Shown here: in pieces, positions 1-8,938 of the stretch | Layout of the letters: each line of letters starts with the position of its first letter | How positions within the stretch are numbered: the first letter of the stretch is position 1 | Assembly: GCA_902362435.1 (NCBI GenBank) | Contig: CABIWW010000006.1 | Location: forward strand, 60,272-124,271 | DNA: 64,000 nucleotides | Reading direction: 5' to 3' | DNA from: Eubacteriaceae bacterium | Lineage (GTDB): Bacteria > Bacillota > Clostridia > Peptostreptococcales > Anaerovoracaceae | The notes under the pieces: model-generated | What the model was told of the DNA's origin: nothing | What the model saw: the letters and a program-made list of their open reading frames with translations, nothing else | Database searches by the model: none | Made by a program: the position numbers and the translations under genes

Positions 1-380
1 TTCTTTACTTCATTATATGTAAATACCACGTCCTCTGCTGTAAAATCAGATCCATCGTGGAAAGTCACGCCTTCACGGAGCTTGAAAGTATATGTGAGTG
101 CATCATCGCTCACTTCCCATTCAGTCGCCAGATCTCCGGTGTATGTTGATTCCGGCGTAACCTTCGTAAGGGCATTGTTTGTGAACGGATATCCATATGA
201 CATCGCTCCCTTTACAGGGTCAAGACTGCTGTCGAATATCGTTCCTCCGATGTATACTGAGATACCGTCATCCGATGATCCTGAAGAACTGCCGCATCCC
301 GCGAATATCTCGAGTGCGCCGACAGTCATCACTGCTGCAGCCAGCAAGCATGCTGCTCTTTTCAATAACCTTTTTTTCAT
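1..380 (-). CDS. Peptide/nickel-type ABC transporter substrate-binding lipoprotein (N-terminal part only)
   Basis: This is the first ~126 codons of a secreted solute-binding protein; the gene runs off the left edge of the window. The N-terminus has lysines and arginines, a hydrophobic stretch and a lipobox ending A-G-C at residue 29, so it should be lipid-anchored to the outer face of the membrane. After a Gly/Ser/Asp linker come segments typical of the SBP_bac_5 (OppA/DppA) family: a ...YPFTNNALTKV... stretch, LATEWEVSDDALTYTF and LREGVTFHDGSDFTAEDVVF. These proteins capture oligopeptides or related solutes for an ABC importer. Start at 380 follows AAGGAG with 10 nt spacing; an in-frame ATG at 386 has only 4 nt. 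The permease genes, if present, would be outside the window, so the substrate cannot be named. Confidence 0.85.
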   Translation of the reverse strand, partial: MKKRLLKRAACLLAAAVMTVGALEIFAGCGSSSGSSDDGISVYIGGTIFDSSLDPVKGAMSYGYPFTNNALTKVTPESTYTGDLATEWEVSDDALTYTFKLREGVTFHDGSDFTAEDVVFTYNEVK

Positions 381-858
381 AATCATACTTCTCCTTCTTC
401 CTTCATCTGAGAACATCCCGCGGCACTGTATATCCGCATATTTACCGCGAAAAAAATCCAGGTCGGTATATGCGGCTGTTTCTTTTAGCTCGTATGCCTT
501 CCTGGACAAATATTCTCTGATATTTAGTTTGTAGTCTATGACATTCTGATTTTGATTTTCATTCAGTCAGTCAGCCAAATGCCAATAGATAATATCATAT
601 GACATTTACTGTACTCGTATTATTGCCTTTTCGTAAACTTTTAGATCTGATATTTTCTGTAATGTCTGATCCTGCACCCTTCTGAGTACTTATGATACTT
701 CATGTATCGTTTTGATTCTATCATCTGCACCGCATCACTGTCAATCTGTTTTGATTTACTATCATGCTATGTTTAACTTACTTTTACGAGTATCGGGATC
801 ATTTTAGATCTTTTTTTCATATGCTTTTCTCATTATCATGCGTTTTCAGGATTTTTGC
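381..858. other. Gene-free region between two leftward genes
   Basis: About 480 bp of AT-rich DNA between the SulP stop and the binding-protein start. It must hold the promoter of the binding-protein gene, but no clearly spaced -35/-10 pair stands out. It carries a short direct run of the tetramer CAGT near 563-575. Reading frames here lack ribosome sites and recognisable products. Confidence 0.5.
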
Positions 859-2505
859 CTACATGTGCTCTTTCTGCGCCACGATGATCGCTTCTTCAGC
901 GCTGTCGAATATGTATTCCTCGCCGATCAGATCGATCAGTCCGCCCTTTCGCATTTCCTCGAGGACCTTAGGCTGCACACTCGTCAGATATACTTCGGTA
1001 CCGTGTCCCTCGAGCTCCTTTACAAGATCGATCATTCCCTGTATACCTGAAAGGTCTATGACCGGAACTCCTCTCATCGACAGGATCAGCCCCTCTGTCA
1101 CTCCCTCCTGCTCCTGCAGCTTTTTCGTGAGCTTGTCGACTACCGCAAAGAATATCGCACCTGTAAGGTATGCGACTCTGACCTTGCCTGATATCCTCGG
1201 CAGATGGATGCCCGCTTCCTCAAGTCTCTCCGAATCTATCTCGCTGATGTTGATTTCTATATCCGTAAGCTTTATCAGGATCAGTATCACTGAAACTGCA
1301 ACGCCTATTACGATCGCCTGCGTGAGGTCGAGCACTACTGTAGCGGCCATCGTAACGAGGAACTTGATCATTCCTGATTTGAACTTGTGGCTGAATATGA
1401 ACTTTATGTTAGTCCAGTCGTTCATCCTCCATGCGGTCACGATCAGAACTCCGGCCAGTGCTGAAAGCGGGATAACTGACATGACCGGCGCCAGCACGAA
1501 CATGGAAAGCAGCAGTATTCCGGCATGTATAACGCCTGTGAGTCTCGTCTCGCATCCTGCCTTTATCGCAACGCTCGTTCTTGCTATCGCAGCCGTCGCA
1601 GGCACGCCTCCAAAGAACGGTATCACTATATTGCCTATTCCCTGTGCGATCAGTTCTCTGTCAGCATTGAGCTCTTCCTTCTTCATTTTTCCTGCAGATG
1701 CACCGCAGAGCAGACTCTCTATCATACCCAGCGCAGCTATCGAAAGCGCGGGAACGAACAGATCCCAGAACTTTGCAAAATCTATCCCTGAGATCGACAG
1801 TCTCTCATCCAGGAACAGTGACTTGGGTATGTCCCCTACCATCGCCACATCCAGCTTGAGAAAATAATTTGCTATCAGTACGATTATGAGCGCCGCCAGC
1901 GATGACGGCATTTTGTCATTGAGTTTTTTCGGCCAGATCACCATTATGATGATCACTGCCAGTCCGATGCACATAGTCGGTATATCGGGATGAAAACCCT
2001 GTGTGAAATAAGATATGAATTTCGTGATCGCCAGACTTCCGTGCGACGTCACGCCGAAGAAATTATCGAGCTGTCCAAGTGCGATGATGATCGCGATGCC
2101 CGATGTGAACCCGGTTATTACCGATGACGGTATGTAATATATCATCCTTCCGAGCTTCAGTATCCCGGCTAATATAAGTATGATCCCGGCAAAAAAACAT
2201 GCTGTCAGTATTCCCTGCATCCCGTATTTCGCTGCGAGCGTTACCAGTATCGCGGTCATTGCCCCTGTCGGTCCGGATATCTGAAACGACGCTCCCGAAA
2301 AGATGCTGATGATGATGCCTCCTATGATGGCCGTTACCAGACCTGCGGCTGCGGTCGCCCCCGAGCTGACACCAAACGCCAGTGCAAGCGGCAGTGCAAC
2401 GGCTGCAACGGTGATGCCTGCCATCAGGTCCTTCGAAAATCGTTTGCCGTTATAGCCCTTAAACTCATTTCTGATATCGGTCACATAGTCTTTTAATAAA
2501 TTCAT
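859..2505 (-). CDS. SulP-family anion permease with STAS domain
   Basis: A 548-residue integral membrane transporter of the SulP/SLC26 family (sulfate, bicarbonate or dicarboxylate uptake; substrate not predictable). The first ~420 residues are a series of hydrophobic helices carrying the family signature SGPTGAMTAI near residue 60. The last ~110 residues form a cytoplasmic STAS domain (VIDLSGIQGMIDLV). I start the protein at 2505 because GGAGG lies 4 nt upstream of that ATG; an in-frame ATG 27 bases further upstream has no ribosome site. It stands alone behind its own promoter (2544-2571). Length is normal for the family, and nothing nearby fixes the substrate. Confidence 0.9.
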   Translation of the reverse strand: MNLLKDYVTDIRNEFKGYNGKRFSKDLMAGITVAAVALPLALAFGVSSGATAAAGLVTAIIGGIIISIFSGASFQISGPTGAMTAILVTLAAKYGMQGILTACFFAGIILILAGILKLGRMIYYIPSSVITGFTSGIAIIIALGQLDNFFGVTSHGSLAITKFISYFTQGFHPDIPTMCIGLAVIIIMVIWPKKLNDKMPSSLAALIIVLIANYFLKLDVAMVGDIPKSLFLDERLSISGIDFAKFWDLFVPALSIAALGMIESLLCGASAGKMKKEELNADRELIAQGIGNIVIPFFGGVPATAAIARTSVAIKAGCETRLTGVIHAGILLLSMFVLAPVMSVIPLSALAGVLIVTAWRMNDWTNIKFIFSHKFKSGMIKFLVTMAATVVLDLTQAIVIGVAVSVILILIKLTDIEINISEIDSERLEEAGIHLPRISGKVRVAYLTGAIFFAVVDKLTKKLQEQEGVTEGLILSMRGVPVIDLSGIQGMIDLVKELEGHGTEVYLTSVQPKVLEEMRKGGLIDLIGEEYIFDSAEEAIIVAQKEHM

Positions 2506-2543
2506 GATTCCTCCATTTGTATTTTGTAACACTCTCTATATCC

Positions 2544-2571
2544 ATTATATGACATATATATTATTATTCAA
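2544..2571 (-). promoter_or_regulatory. Sigma-A promoter for the SulP gene
   Basis: On the minus strand TTGAAT (2566-2571) is followed after 16 nt by TATAAT (2544-2549), about 40 nt upstream of the SulP start codon. Confidence 0.65.
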
Positions 2572-2686
2572 GGGTCTAAAGTATTACTAGTTTGCTGAGT
2601 TTAGCATTCTAACTATTCTTATCAGGAAAGTATCATGTATCTATTTGGGCTGTTCTATGACTTGTTTTAAGCTGTTTTAGGTTATT

Positions 2687-3430
2687 TTAAGTTTTCTTCA
2701 TGCAAAGATCTGCAGTTCTGCGGATCTCGAAGACCGTCAGTCTGCCGCCGCAGCGGCATCTGTAGGCTTTCGGTTTCTTTACGACAGCGCTGCAGCGCTG
2801 TCTGGGATATTCCCTGCCGCATTTCCTGCATCTGATGATGTATTTTATTGCGCCGGTTGAAGAGCTGCCCTGCCTGCCGACAAATCCCCACACATCAACA
2901 GTATCCGACCGATCAGCGCTCCCCGACCCGCCGGCAGTTCCTTCGCTTCCGGAATATTCTCCGCTTCTGCCCTCATCAGCGATCCCCATTTCCTCATTAG
3001 ATGAAGTGCGCTTTATATTATATCCATATGCTGAATTCATCATAGCGGCATATTCTTTCCACATATTGCCATGATTATAACAGCCTTTGCAGGTATGGAG
3101 TATCTCATGAGCCAGAACTCCCCTTATTTTCTCAGGATCACAGCCCAGTATGAACTCACTTACCTCTATATGATATACTCCATTCTTCAGCCTGCAGCAT
3201 CCGTATCTCTTTTTCGGACGAGAGTTTATCTCAACCTGTTCACATATATCAGCAGGCACAGGAATATTTATATCCTGTGCCTGCTTTATCACTTCTTTAA
3301 GATTTCTATTTAATTCTGTCTGATCCATATCGTTTATGATTTTATTCCGATCTGATCTGCTGCCATTCGCATACCGATAACTGCATCCGCACTCATATCT
3401 GCTATGTTTCATACGTTCCATATCTTTCAT
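2687..3430 (-). CDS. SprT-like zinc metalloprotease-fold protein with C-terminal zinc ribbon
   Basis: A 247-residue protein with a SprT-like core: HEILH at residues 108-112 followed by a third histidine in CYNHG (H120), the expected zinc ligands and catalytic Glu. The SprT family includes DNA-protein crosslink proteases (SPRTN) and bacterial SprT. After a Gly/Ser-rich low-complexity linker (about 145-190) comes a C-terminal zinc ribbon with CRKCG and CRCGG pairs. It lies downstream of parB with its first ATG only 33 nt from the parB stop, and a near-consensus parS site sits in that gap. The start is uncertain: no good ribosome site precedes 3430, and similarity to SprT begins around the Met at 3328 (residue 35). 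Substrate unknown; a link to the partition locus is inference from position. Confidence 0.7.
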   Translation of the reverse strand: MKDMERMKHSRYECGCSYRYANGSRSDRNKIINDMDQTELNRNLKEVIKQAQDINIPVPADICEQVEINSRPKKRYGCCRLKNGVYHIEVSEFILGCDPEKIRGVLAHEILHTCKGCYNHGNMWKEYAAMMNSAYGYNIKRTSSNEEMGIADEGRSGEYSGSEGTAGGSGSADRSDTVDVWGFVGRQGSSSTGAIKYIIRCRKCGREYPRQRCSAVVKKPKAYRCRCGGRLTVFEIRRTADLCMKKT

Positions 3431-3440
3431 ATTTTACATA

Positions 3441-3456
3441 TGTTTCACATGAAACA
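3441..3456. promoter_or_regulatory. parS-like centromere site (one mismatch)
   Basis: TGTTTCACATGAAACA matches the bacterial parS consensus TGTTTCACGTGAAACA except for one central base. It sits between parB and the SprT-like gene, as expected for an origin-proximal ParB binding site. A perfect copy lies at 5279-5294. Confidence 0.8.
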
Positions 3457-3463
3457 ATCTCTT

Positions 3464-4405
3464 CTAACTGAGTGTCTTCAACAGTTCTATCAGTCTTTCA
3501 AGATCTTCTCTGCTGTAAAATTCTATCTCTATTTTGCCTTTTTTGCCCTTCTGATTGAGGTTTACTTTTGTTCCCAGAACTTCTTTCAGGTCTTCCTCAA
3601 CACGAATGACATCTGCATTCTTTGACTTTACACGCGGCTTTGGTTTCGCAGAATCCTTGTTCTGCTTTGCCAGCTTCTCTATCTCTCTGACGGAAAGTCC
3701 CTGCTTTACTGCAATATCTGCGAGCGCTATCTGATGCGCTTCATCCGCTATAGCAGCAAGTGCTCTCGCATGCCCCGACGAAAGATCACCGTTTATCACA
3801 TACTGCTTCACCTTGTCTGCTATCTTCAGAAGCCTCAGGCTGTTCGCTATATACGGCCTGCTCTTGCCAAGGCTCTTTGACACCTGCTCCTGAGTGAGAC
3901 CATAAGTCTCCATCATCTGGCTTATACCCTCTGCCTCTTCTATCGGATTGAGATCCTCACGCTGCATGTTTTCGATGATAGCCAGAAGCATGTTTTCCTC
4001 ATCAGTAAGCTCTCTGATGATGCACGGCAGCTCCTTTATGCCTATCAGTCTGGCAGCTCTCCATCTTCTCTCACCTGCCACTATCTCATAGCCTTTGCTT
4101 ACCTTTCTCAGTACGACAGGCTGTATGAGACCGTGCTCTTCTATCGAAGATGCCAGTTCCTGCAGCTTCTCTTCATCAAATATCTTTCTCGGCTGGGTTG
4201 AATTCGGTTTGATATCATTTATATCTATATACGCTATACCGCCTGATGATACTTCTTTGTCTTCGACCTTTGCTTCTGCTTCCTCTGCCTTAACCTGATT
4301 CTCTTCTTCCTTTTTATCTGTTTTAGCTCTCAAGGTCACTTCTGCATCGCCGAAAAGTGCATCAAGGCCCTTTCCCAGACCTCGCTGTTTTTTCGGTGCC
4401 GCCAT
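3464..4405 (-). CDS. parB: Chromosome partition protein ParB (Spo0J)
   Basis: A 313-residue centromere-binding CTPase that loads at parS, slides along DNA and recruits condensin to the origin. The N-terminus has the ParA-stimulating motif RGLGKGLDALFG (about 9-20). The CTP-binding domain shows GERRWRA and ENMQRED; a helix-turn-helix follows (TQEQVSKSLGKSRPYIANS), and the C-terminal ~60 residues are the dimerisation domain after a Lys-rich linker. It begins immediately after the parA stop codon (TAG directly followed by ATG), so the two are translationally coupled. Two parS sites flank the parAB pair. Length and motifs are normal. Confidence 0.97.
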   Translation of the reverse strand: MAAPKKQRGLGKGLDALFGDAEVTLRAKTDKKEEENQVKAEEAEAKVEDKEVSSGGIAYIDINDIKPNSTQPRKIFDEEKLQELASSIEEHGLIQPVVLRKVSKGYEIVAGERRWRAARLIGIKELPCIIRELTDEENMLLAIIENMQREDLNPIEEAEGISQMMETYGLTQEQVSKSLGKSRPYIANSLRLLKIADKVKQYVINGDLSSGHARALAAIADEAHQIALADIAVKQGLSVREIEKLAKQNKDSAKPKPRVKSKNADVIRVEEDLKEVLGTKVNLNQKGKKGKIEIEFYSREDLERLIELLKTLS

Positions 4406-5179
4406 CTATTCTTCCTCCTCGCCGCTCAAAAATTCGTCTGCAAATTCCATATATGCTATCGCACCTGATGATTTAGGATCATACTGTATTACAGGCATAC
4501 CATAGCTCGGCGCTTCTGCCAGCCTTACGTTTCTAGGTATCACTGTAGTATATACCTTTTCTCTGAAGTATTTCTTGACCTCTTCAACCACCTGCACCGA
4601 AAGATTCGTACGTCCGTCAAACATGCTCAGGATAACTCCCTGGATCTCGAGCTCAGGATTCATATTCCTCTTTACGATATCGATAGTGCTCATCAGCTGA
4701 CTGACTCCTTCGAGTGCATAGAATTCGCACTGGATCGGTATCAGCACTGAATCGACTGCTGTAAGCGAATTTATCGTCAGTATTCCGAGCGAAGGCGGAC
4801 AGTCTATAAATATGTAATCATATTTAGGCTTCAATATATCTATTGCCCTTTTCAGTCTCTTTTCGCGACCTGCCAGCTCTATAAGCTCGACTTCAGCGCC
4901 CGCCAGCTGCACACTTGCAGGCATTATGTCGAGATTTTCGATCCCTGTCGGCAGTATAGCCTCCTCAGGATGGTATTTATCTTCGATAAGAATCTCATGG
5001 GTAGTGATTTCAAGGTCTTTTTTTGAAATTCCCACTCCACTTGTCGTATTTCCCTGCGGATCTATGTCCAGTATGAGAACACGTTTTCCCTTTATAGCCA
5101 GGCATGCTGCCAGATTTATATTGGTAGTAGTCTTTCCGACTCCTCCTTTTTGATTAAATATAGCTATAGCTTTACCCAA
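4406..5179 (-). CDS. parA: Chromosome partition ATPase ParA (Soj)
   Basis: A 257-residue Walker-type ATPase that partners ParB in origin segregation and, in Bacillus, controls DnaA. The deviant Walker A box is KGGVGKTTT near residues 11-19, and the second nucleotide motif is FIDCPPSLG near 125. The start codon is TTG at 5179, six nt after GGAGG, so the protein begins at the conserved GKAIAIFNQKGG segment; no ATG fits. It is followed with zero spacing by parB. A perfect parS lies about 100 bp upstream, between parA and noc, and could let ParB influence parA transcription (inference). Confidence 0.97.
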   Translation of the reverse strand: MGKAIAIFNQKGGVGKTTTNINLAACLAIKGKRVLILDIDPQGNTTSGVGISKKDLEITTHEILIEDKYHPEEAILPTGIENLDIMPASVQLAGAEVELIELAGREKRLKRAIDILKPKYDYIFIDCPPSLGILTINSLTAVDSVLIPIQCEFYALEGVSQLMSTIDIVKRNMNPELEIQGVILSMFDGRTNLSVQVVEEVKKYFREKVYTTVIPRNVRLAEAPSYGMPVIQYDPKSSGAIAYMEFADEFLSGEEEE

Positions 5180-5244
5180 TTTATTCCTCCTTGATACATT
5201 CTGTATATCTGCTTTACATATTATATAACATAGATTTTGTTTTT

Positions 5245-5272
5245 ACTATAACTTTTGAATTTCTTCACACAA
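5245..5272 (-). promoter_or_regulatory. Possible parAB promoter
   Basis: Minus-strand TTGTGT (5267-5272), 16 nt, TATAGT (5245-5250), lying directly downstream of the perfect parS. A second -10-like TATAAT at 5220-5225 lacks a good -35. Confidence 0.45.
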
Positions 5273-5278
5273 AAAAAA

Positions 5279-5294
5279 TGTTTCACGTGAAACA
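5279..5294. promoter_or_regulatory. parS centromere site (perfect consensus)
   Basis: TGTTTCACGTGAAACA, a perfect 16-bp palindrome identical to the parS consensus recognised by Spo0J/ParB. It lies upstream of parA and abuts the putative -35 element, so ParB spreading could affect parAB expression. Confidence 0.95.
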
Positions 5295-5358
5295 TCTTTT
5301 GTTTAGAAAAATCTGCACGCTGCACTTATCGATACAGCGACAGATTTTCCAAAGTTGC

Positions 5359-5383
5359 GTAAATATTATTGATCAATATTTAC
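5359..5383. repeat. AT-rich inverted repeat between noc and parA
   Basis: Nine-base arms GTAAATATT and AATATTTAC separated by 7 nt, with the palindrome ATTGATCAAT in the centre. It begins 20 bp beyond the noc stop codon. No T-run follows on the minus strand, so an intrinsic terminator is unlikely; a protein-binding site is possible. Confidence 0.5.
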
Positions 5384-5403
5384 AATATAACATAAAGGAG
5401 GTA

Positions 5404-6201
5404 TTATCCGACCATTCCCTGTATTTCTTTTGGTATCATTATCGTTATCCGCAGGTCGTTTCCCATGTCTTCCTGCACGAATGTCGCGCCCTTTTCATTA
5501 AGCTCCATATCATTGAATGCCCTTTTCAGCGTATTGATGTAAAGCTTGTAGCTGATGTGACATATCTTGTTTCGCTCGCGCTCCTGGCTTTCCTGCTGCG
5601 CTATGTAATCATCTACCAGTTTTTCAGTCTGTTTGACATTGAACCCGTGCTTCAGCACCTTTCCTATCACCACTCTCCTCATCTGATCATCTTCGATCTT
5701 GAGCAAAGCTCGGGCGTGCCGTTCCGTCAGCTTGTTTTCAACGAGTATATCCTGTATATCCTTCGGCAGCGACAGCAGCCGTATCTTATTAGATATAGTA
5801 GACTGGTTTTTGCCGAGTTTTTCGGAAAGCGCAAGCTGGCTCATCCCATATTTTTCCATGATATTCCTGTACGCTTTCGCTTCTTCTATGTATCCCAGAT
5901 TTTCACGCTGTATGTTCTCGACAAGTGCTATGAGGCTGACCTCTTCATCGCTTGCATCCTTTATAACAGCCGGTACTCTGTCAAGTCCGGCCATCATTGC
6001 CGCTCTCAGCCTTCGTTCCCCTGCTATCAGCAGATAATCTCCGTTGACTTCTCTCTTTAATATCAAAGGCTGCAGAACTCCGAATTCCTTTATCGAATCC
6101 CTCAGTTCTATCAGCTGTTCTTCAGCAAAATTCTTTCGAGGCTGCTCCGAATTCGCTTTTATGAGTTCAACCGGTACTTCCATCGTCTTTTTTATAAACA
6201 T
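5404..6201 (-). CDS. noc: Nucleoid occlusion protein Noc (ParB paralogue)
   Basis: A 265-residue ParB-family protein that best fits Noc, which binds NBS sites and keeps the division ring off the nucleoid. Noc-type features are the CTP-binding GERRLRA, ENIQREN, the helix-turn-helix LGKNQSTISNKIRLLSLP, the segment LTERHARALLKI, NVKQTEKLVDDYI, and the C-terminal dimerisation stretch ending RITIMIPKE. Synteny (rsmG-noc-parA-parB) is that of Bacillus and Clostridia. The protein starts only about 8 residues before the core (VPVELIKANSEQPRK), so the N-terminal amphipathic membrane helix of Bacillus Noc is missing. An in-frame TAG 24 nt upstream and a good AGGAGG site before this ATG rule out a longer start. 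The rsmG terminator precedes it, so it probably has its own promoter. Confidence 0.9.
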   Translation of the reverse strand: MFIKKTMEVPVELIKANSEQPRKNFAEEQLIELRDSIKEFGVLQPLILKREVNGDYLLIAGERRLRAAMMAGLDRVPAVIKDASDEEVSLIALVENIQRENLGYIEEAKAYRNIMEKYGMSQLALSEKLGKNQSTISNKIRLLSLPKDIQDILVENKLTERHARALLKIEDDQMRRVVIGKVLKHGFNVKQTEKLVDDYIAQQESQERERNKICHISYKLYINTLKRAFNDMELNEKGATFVQEDMGNDLRITIMIPKEIQGMVG

Positions 6202-6266
6202 ATCTCTGCCCCCCTCCTGTAACTATGGTAACAGCTTGTCCGGGCAGGTAAAAGCGTTTTCGTAAA

Positions 6267-6305
6267 ACAAAAAGAGCCGATATATGCTATTTGATCGGCT
6301 CTTTT
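6267..6305 (-). terminator. Intrinsic terminator at the end of rsmG
   Basis: On the minus strand AAAAGAGCCGAT and ATCGGCTCTTTTT form a 12-bp stem followed by T residues. The rsmG stop codon lies in the loop. It should separate the rpmH-rsmG operon from noc-parAB. Confidence 0.85.
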
Positions 6306-7015
6306 GACGGAGTACCCGCTTTTCGCGGAAATTTCGACATCGTATTTTTTTCTTTTGAAATAACTATTATCCTGTGATCAAAATCAAGCCCGTCTGCAGA
6401 CGGCGACTCTATGCGATCGACTCGGCCGCCCAGCAGCCTGACTGCATTCTCTGCTTCTGCCAGCTCTCTGTCACAGTCAGGGCCCTTGTATGCCATGAAG
6501 CATCCCCCGACCTTTACGAAAGGAAGACAGTATTCCGACAGAGTACTCATGTTGGCCACTGCCCTGGAAACACACAGATCGAACGATTCACGCATATCTT
6601 TCCTCCTCGCAAGCTCCTCTGCCCTTCCGTGAACAGCCCTGACATTCGCTATCCCGAGCTTTGCACAAAGATCATTTATTATCCTGATGCGCTTGTTCAG
6701 CGAATCGATGAGCACGAACTCCTTCTCCGGAAAAACGATCGCCAGCGGCACACCCGGAAATCCGCCGCCGGTCCCCACATCTATGACAGACTGCGCACTC
6801 CGAAACTCATGGTAACCCGCACACAAAAGCGAATCTGCATAATGCTTCCTGATAAATTCCGTCCTGTCAGTTATAGCCGTCAGGTTTATATGCTGATTCA
6901 GCTCCAGTATCCCGTCCATATATCCCTCGAGCCTCTGCACGCGCTGTGCGATCCCGGTCTCGTCAATACCGGTGATCAGTGTGTCGAATATGTCTCTGAT
7001 TTCATTAATGCTCAT
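6287..7015 (-). CDS. rsmG: 16S rRNA (guanine-527-N7)-methyltransferase RsmG (GidB)
   Basis: A 242-residue SAM-dependent methyltransferase that modifies G527 of 16S rRNA. The SAM-binding motif I is [12 protein letters not shown] near residue 76, followed by [10 protein letters not shown] (motif II) and [11 protein letters not shown]. Length matches the family. Its start overlaps the mnmG end by 11 nt, so the two are coupled as in most Firmicutes. The C-terminal ~20 residues are charged and lie over the operon terminator. Confidence 0.97.
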   Translation of the reverse strand: MSINEIRDIFDTLITGIDETGIAQRVQRLEGYMDGILELNQHINLTAITDRTEFIRKHYADSLLCAGYHEFRSAQSVIDVGTGGGFPGVPLAIVFPEKEFVLIDSLNKRIRIINDLCAKLGIANVRAVHGRAEELARRKDMRESFDLCVSRAVANMSTLSEYCLPFVKVGGCFMAYKGPDCDRELAEAENAVRLLGGRVDRIESPSADGLDFDHRIIVISKEKNTMSKFPRKAGTPSKEPIK

Positions 7016-8897
7016 TTTTACCGTTTTTCCTTCTCATCTTTTCCATGTAAATAAGCAGCACATTTATATCTGCTGGCGACACTCCGGATATCCTGGATGC
7101 CTGCCCCACCGACAGCGGCCTGAAGTCGTTCAGCTTCTGGCGCGCTTCGATCCTCAGTCCGTCTATCTGATCATAGTCTATATCCGCAGGCAGCTTCTTG
7201 TTTTCAAGTCGCTTGAACTTCTCGATACGCTGCTGCTGCTTCTGGATGTAACCCTCATACTTTATCTGCACTTCCATCATGTTTTTCTGGTGACTGGAAA
7301 GCACAGGCCTTTCGTCATCTATCACAGCAGTTTCATCATACTTTATCTCAGGTCTTCGCAAAAGCTCAAACAGCGACACGGCACTCTTCAGCGGAGTGCT
7401 TCCCTTGCTCTCGAGAAAATCGTTCGCATCCTCCGGCTTGACTGTCTTTTTTCTGAGTCGCTCAGTCTCCTGCTCGACGATTTCTTTTTTATGTAAAAAC
7501 TTATCATATCTGTCTTTTTTTACTAATCCAACCCCGTATCCGCGGTCTGTCAAACGCAAATCTGCGTTGTCTTGCCTCAGAACCAGCCTATATTCCGCTC
7601 TGCTGGTCATAATTCTGTAAGGTTCATTAGTACCTTTAGTCACGAGATCGTCGATGAGAACGCCAATATAAGCCTCGCTTCTGTCGAGCACGAACGGATT
7701 TTTTTCCTTTATTTTACAAGCAGCGTTGATTCCCGCCATCAGCCCCTGTGCAGCAGCCTCCTCATAGCCGGAGCTTCCGTTGAACTGTCCTGCACAGAAC
7801 AGATTTTCGATATGCTTATTCTCAAGCGAGACCTTCAGATCGAGCGGATCTATGCAGTCATACTCGATAGCATACGCAGGTCTGACGATTTCCAGATTCT
7901 CAAGTCCCGGTATCGTTTTGTAAAACTGCAGCTGTACATCTTCCGGAAGACTCGATGACATTCCCTGGATATACATTTCTTCAGTATACAGACCTTCAGG
8001 CTCGATGAAAAGCTGGTGCCTTTCCTTGTCAGAAAATCTGTTTACCTTGTCTTCTATCGAAGGGCAGTATCTTGGACCGACTCCCTCTATCTGTCCGCCG
8101 AACAGCGCCGACCTGTGAAAATTGGCTCTGATCACATCGTGCGTCTGCTGATTCGTGTACGTGAGCCAGCAGTTGACCTGATCCTTCTGCAGATCGTCAT
8201 TCATGAATGAAAACGGCACTATCTTCTCATCGCCGTACTGCGGCGTCATCTTGTCGAAGTCCAGACTCTTTGCAAGAGCTCTGGCAGGCGTGCCCGTCTT
8301 GAATCTTCTCATCGGCAGCCCATATTCTCTGAGCCTTGCAGCCAGCTCCATCGATGGTGCCAGACCATTAGGCCCGCTGTTATATGCACTGTCTCCTATG
8401 AATATCTTTCCGGCAAGGAAAGTTCCCGTAGCGAGGATGACAGCTTTCGCCCTGTAGCACGAACCTGTTTTCAGCACGACTCCGCACGCCTTTCCATCCT
8501 CGACGATCAGATCGATGACCTCACCCTGCTTGAGATGAAGGTTTTCTTCCTTCTCTATAGTCTTCTTCATCTCGATATGATACTCGTTCTTATCTGCCTG
8601 AGCCCTCAGCGAATGCACCGCCGGACCCTTTGCAGTATTGAGCATCCTGCTCTGTATGAAAGTCTTATCGATATTTATTCCCATCTCGCCGCCGAGCGCG
8701 TCGATCTCCCTCACCAGGTGACCCTTGCCCGTGCCGCCTATCGACGGATTGCACGCCATCATAGCAACAGCCTCCAGGTTTATGGAAAGCATCAGCGTTT
8801 TCTGCCCCATCCTGGCAGCAGCAAGCCCGGCTTCACAGCCTGCATGGCCTGCGCCGACAACGATCACATCATAAGTTCCCATCAAAAATTTTTCCAT
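7005..8897 (-). CDS. mnmG: tRNA uridine-34 5-carboxymethylaminomethyl modification enzyme MnmG (GidA)
   Basis: A 630-residue FAD enzyme that acts with MnmE to modify the wobble uridine of certain tRNAs. The dinucleotide fold is [16 protein letters not shown] near residue 15, the family signature [20 protein letters not shown] follows near 50, and the C-terminal helical MnmE-binding domain ends with [13 protein letters not shown]. Full length. Two in-frame starts are possible: 8897, with GGAGG 13 nt upstream, or the ATG at 8882 (MGTYDVIVV), which matches the usual family N-terminus. It lies between mnmE and rsmG in one operon. Confidence 0.97.
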   Translation of the reverse strand: MEKFLMGTYDVIVVGAGHAGCEAGLAAARMGQKTLMLSINLEAVAMMACNPSIGGTGKGHLVREIDALGGEMGINIDKTFIQSRMLNTAKGPAVHSLRAQADKNEYHIEMKKTIEKEENLHLKQGEVIDLIVEDGKACGVVLKTGSCYRAKAVILATGTFLAGKIFIGDSAYNSGPNGLAPSMELAARLREYGLPMRRFKTGTPARALAKSLDFDKMTPQYGDEKIVPFSFMNDDLQKDQVNCWLTYTNQQTHDVIRANFHRSALFGGQIEGVGPRYCPSIEDKVNRFSDKERHQLFIEPEGLYTEEMYIQGMSSSLPEDVQLQFYKTIPGLENLEIVRPAYAIEYDCIDPLDLKVSLENKHIENLFCAGQFNGSSGYEEAAAQGLMAGINAACKIKEKNPFVLDRSEAYIGVLIDDLVTKGTNEPYRIMTSRAEYRLVLRQDNADLRLTDRGYGVGLVKKDRYDKFLHKKEIVEQETERLRKKTVKPEDANDFLESKGSTPLKSAVSLFELLRRPEIKYDETAVIDDERPVLSSHQKNMMEVQIKYEGYIQKQQQRIEKFKRLENKKLPADIDYDQIDGLRIEARQKLNDFRPLSVGQASRISGVSPADINVLLIYMEKMRRKNGKNEH

Positions 8898-8938
8898 TAT
8901 CTAATATATGCCTCCATATTTTTATAATAAAACCTGCA

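Noticed and set aside
764..1867. 367-codon open frame antisense to the SulP gene
   Set aside because: Shadow of the SulP coding frame; no ribosome site, Ser/Ile-rich product without domains.
2640..2700. Repeat GTTTTAAG / GTTTTAGG near the SprT-like gene end
   Set aside because: Only two or three loose copies without fixed spacing; likely chance in AT-rich DNA.
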